Shown here: positions 7,904-9,658 of the stretch, piece after piece
Numbering within the stretch: the first letter of the stretch is position 1
Layout: every line of letters starts with the position of its first letter
Origin: JBFWIL01 sp050256015
GTDB taxonomy: Bacteria > Bacteroidota > Bacteroidia > Bacteroidales > Prolixibacteraceae
Assembly (NCBI GenBank): GCA_050256015.1
Contig: JBFWIL010000088.1
Location: 1 to 9,658, forward strand
Length of the DNA stretch: 9,658 nt
Reading direction: 5' to 3'
Position numbers and translations under genes: made by a program
The notes under the pieces: model-generated
The model's database searches: none
Seen by the model: the letters and a program-made list of their open reading frames with translations, nothing else
Told to the model about the DNA's origin: nothing

Positions 7904-8536
7904 ATGGCATTGAACGAGGATGAAGGAGAGTGGACTTTGAAGAGCGGAGATAATCATATTCAGCTGTTTAAAGCGGCTTCCAGGGGTTATGAAAAAGCCC
8001 TGGAGCAACTTTATATGCTTTACTTTCCGCGTTTGTATACTTTTTCCCTGCGGATAACCGGCGATGAAGATGCTGCAAACGATGTGGTGCAGGATGTTTT
8101 TATTCGTTTTTGGGAAACCGGCGGACCCGATAACTTCCTTCATCCGGGTGCATTCCTGTACCAGATGGTTCGCAATGCCAGCCTGAATCACCTCAGACAT
8201 CAGAAGATGCTGGTGAGACATCACGAGCGTTTGCGGGAACAACTCCTGGGAGAAGAACTGTATTTTCTGGATATGGTGGGCGACGAACCTTATCAGCTTA
8301 TTGAAAAGGATTTGCAGGAGCGGGTGGCAGAAGTGATGGAGGCTTTACCGGACAGGTGCAGGCAGGTATTCCGGTTAAGCCGGATGGACGGATTGAAAAA
8401 CAAGGAGATAGCAGAACAGCTGGATATCAGTCTGAAGGCGGTGGAGAAGCATATCGCCAAAGCTCTTCGCATTTACCGTAAACATTTTGCCGGATTGTTG
8501 TCCTTTTCATCTTTTTTATTTCTTTGTAAATTATGA
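7904..8536 (+). CDS. ECF RNA polymerase sigma factor (FecI-like, Bacteroidota type)
   Basis: This sigma factor redirects RNA polymerase to specific promoters, usually of SusCD-like transport genes. Region 2 spans about 20-90, with the core-binding stretch DVVQDVFIRFW at 60-70. Region 4 spans about 140-193, with ALPDRCRQVF and a helix-turn-helix at about 165-187 (NKEIAEQLDISLKAVEKHI). Regions 1.1 and 3 are absent, as expected for the ECF class. The ATG at 7904 is the only in-frame start that fits. The last 15 residues (about 196-210) are strongly hydrophobic and end CKL. A FecR-like anti-sigma follows after 109 bases, the usual partner arrangement, so activity is probably held at the membrane until an outer-membrane transporter signals substrate. 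The cognate transporter is not in the window. Confidence 0.95.
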   Translation: MALNEDEGEWTLKSGDNHIQLFKAASRGYEKALEQLYMLYFPRLYTFSLRITGDEDAANDVVQDVFIRFWETGGPDNFLHPGAFLYQMVRNASLNHLRHQKMLVRHHERLREQLLGEELYFLDMVGDEPYQLIEKDLQERVAEVMEALPDRCRQVFRLSRMDGLKNKEIAEQLDISLKAVEKHIAKALRIYRKHFAGLLSFSSFLFLCKL

Positions 8537-8645
8537 GAGGCAGTTGTCTGTTGCCCGGTGCCGGGAAACTATTATTGAAAAAAAAGGGAAACGGAGGTAG
8601 GGTATCTCCTGACGGCAGGTGTTAACTTCATATAAAGGCGGAAAT
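8537..8645 (+). other. Sigma/anti-sigma intergenic spacer with hairpin
   Basis: This 109-base gap contains a compact CCCGG/CCGGG inverted repeat near 8553-8566 without a T run. It also holds a 7-base-pair hairpin at 8593-8609 (GGAGGTA, loop GGG, TATCTCC, one G-T pair). The hairpin includes a strong Shine-Dalgarno-like GGAGG with no start codon at a usable distance. No small gene could be supported. Confidence 0.35.
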
Positions 8646-9647
8646 ATGACTAAACCTGATAAGCAAACCATTTTGAATTATTTCAACGGAAGGCTCAACC
8701 CGAAAGAGGAAGCTGATTTACTGGGTTGGATCAGGGAAAGTGAGGTTAACCGTAATTATTTCATTGCTGCCCGGGAAGGGCTTGTTCCTGAGCAGATGGA
8801 TCATCCGCTGTTGAAACGTTCACTGGCCGTTATGAAAAACAAGCTGGTGCTTAAGGCTCGGTTCCGCACGGCTGTTCCAGGTAACAAGATGAGAAAGATC
8901 GGTCTTTCTTTTACCCGCATTGCGGCCATGCTGCTGCTGGCCCTGGTAATGGGCGGACTTGCTGTCTGGCTGGTCATGGATCCACCGGTTTTGCAGCCAG
9001 ATACCGTTTGGTTCGAAAACCGGGTTCCGCGCGGGGAAAAGTCCCAGTTGCTTTTGCCTGACGGGTCCAGGGTATGGATGAATGCCGAATCCATGCTGTC
9101 TTTTCCCTCCGATTTTATGGAAGGTAACCGGACAGTACGTCTCCAGGGGGAAGCCTATTTTGAGGTGGCCGAACAAAAGGGCAATCATTTTACTGTTTTT
9201 ACAAATGATTATGCTATCCGGGTTATGGGGACCTGTTTTAATGTGATGGCCTATCCTGATTTCAACCGTACGGAAACCAGTTTGCTGGAAGGACGGGTTG
9301 AAATCAGGAAAGGGAAGGAACTGGTGTATATGAATCCGGGCCAGACTTTGATTTTCAAGGATGAGGAGTTCTTTGTAGAAACCAGTAATGTGGAGAAGTC
9401 GGCTAGCTGGAAAGATGATATCTTTGATTTTGACCGGATTTCGTTCAGAGAACTGGTCCTGCGTCTGGAGCGATGGTACGATGTGAAAATTGAGATCGGC
9501 ACTCCGGAACTGAACGAGATCGTTTATTCCGGGGTGTTTAAAAATGAAGAAACCATTGATCAGGTGTTAAATACCCTGAAGCTGACCACGCCCATTTATT
9601 ATACCAGGGAAGGATTTCGTAAATTCAAAATAAAACTTAAAAATTAA
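8646..9647 (+). CDS. FecR-family anti-sigma factor with C-terminal DUF4974/STN-like domain
   Basis: This inner-membrane protein binds the ECF sigma factor on the cytoplasmic side and relays a signal from a TonB-dependent transporter on the periplasmic side. Residues about 1-85 are the cytoplasmic sigma-binding part (ILNYFNGRLNPKEEADLLGW). One membrane segment spans about 92-111 (IAAMLLLALVMGGLAVWLVM). The FecR domain spans about 120-220, with PRGEKSQLLLPDGSRVWMN, LQGEAYFEV and GTCFNVMAY, and the C-terminal domain about 262-330 (FDFDRISFRELVLRLERWYDV). The 333-residue length fits the family. A GTG at 8619 is in frame, but the ATG at 8646 is preferred because it has AGGCGGA just before it and starts at the usual point (MTKPDK). 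A SusC-like gene is expected after the window end. Confidence 0.94.
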   Translation: MTKPDKQTILNYFNGRLNPKEEADLLGWIRESEVNRNYFIAAREGLVPEQMDHPLLKRSLAVMKNKLVLKARFRTAVPGNKMRKIGLSFTRIAAMLLLALVMGGLAVWLVMDPPVLQPDTVWFENRVPRGEKSQLLLPDGSRVWMNAESMLSFPSDFMEGNRTVRLQGEAYFEVAEQKGNHFTVFTNDYAIRVMGTCFNVMAYPDFNRTETSLLEGRVEIRKGKELVYMNPGQTLIFKDEEFFVETSNVEKSASWKDDIFDFDRISFRELVLRLERWYDVKIEIGTPELNEIVYSGVFKNEETIDQVLNTLKLTTPIYYTREGFRKFKIKLKN

Positions 9648-9658
9648 GAAAACTGCTT

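Noticed and set aside
8553..8566. Terminator between sigma and anti-sigma
   Set aside because: The GC-rich repeat is very short and is followed by an A-rich, not T-rich, stretch on the coding strand.
8619..8645. GTG at 8619 as the start of the anti-sigma gene
   Set aside because: It would add nine residues unlike the family N-terminus, and the ATG at 8646 has a better-placed purine-rich sequence.
1..9658. CRISPR array, insertion sequence, tRNA or phage defence system
   Set aside because: No regularly spaced repeats, transposase, tRNA-like cloverleaf or defence-type domains were found on reading through; the window is filled by metabolic and regulatory genes of known families.

Overview
The window looks like a Bacteroidota (probably Bacteroidales) chromosome segment, with every supported gene on the + strand. 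The evidence is an ECF sigma factor paired with a FecR-type anti-sigma that ends in a STN/DUF4974-like region, secreted and lipoprotein carbohydrate enzymes, a Bacteroidota-style promoter (TTG, 19 bases, TAccTTTG), and few Shine-Dalgarno sequences at gene starts. Species cannot be read from the sequence.

Layout. (1) At the left edge is a chorismatase/chorismate-lyase-like protein of the FkbO/Hyg5/XanB2 type. Its frame is open to the window edge, so the true start may lie outside, and it appears unrelated to the genes that follow. (2) A 138-base intergenic region carries several small inverted repeats and the best promoter of the window. (3) Next comes a tight pair, 7 bases apart: a secreted GH67 alpha-glucuronidase with its full catalytic triad, and a secreted GH2 exo-glycosidase with both catalytic glutamates. 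(4) After 162 bases there is a lipoprotein S1-type sulfatase with a Cys-type formylglycine motif. (5) After 77 bases there is an ECF sigma factor, and after another 109 bases its FecR-like anti-sigma, which ends 11 bases before the window does.

How they fit together (inference). This reads as one flank of a polysaccharide utilization locus. GH67 removes terminal (4-O-methyl-)glucuronic acid from xylo-oligosaccharides, GH2 trims a neutral or amino sugar from the non-reducing end, and the sulfatase removes sulfate esters. The sigma/anti-sigma pair would sense substrate through a TonB-dependent SusC-like transporter, whose gene, with susD, would be expected just right of the window. A sulfatase beside a GH67 suggests a sulfated, uronate-bearing glycan rather than plain terrestrial glucuronoxylan, but the substrate is not proven.

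I found no tRNA, rRNA, CRISPR array, insertion sequence or convincing intrinsic terminator. The large minus-strand open frames are register shadows of the real genes. I see no clear undescribed system; the most interesting points are the enzyme combination, a divergent chorismatase, and unusual signals around the sigma factor.
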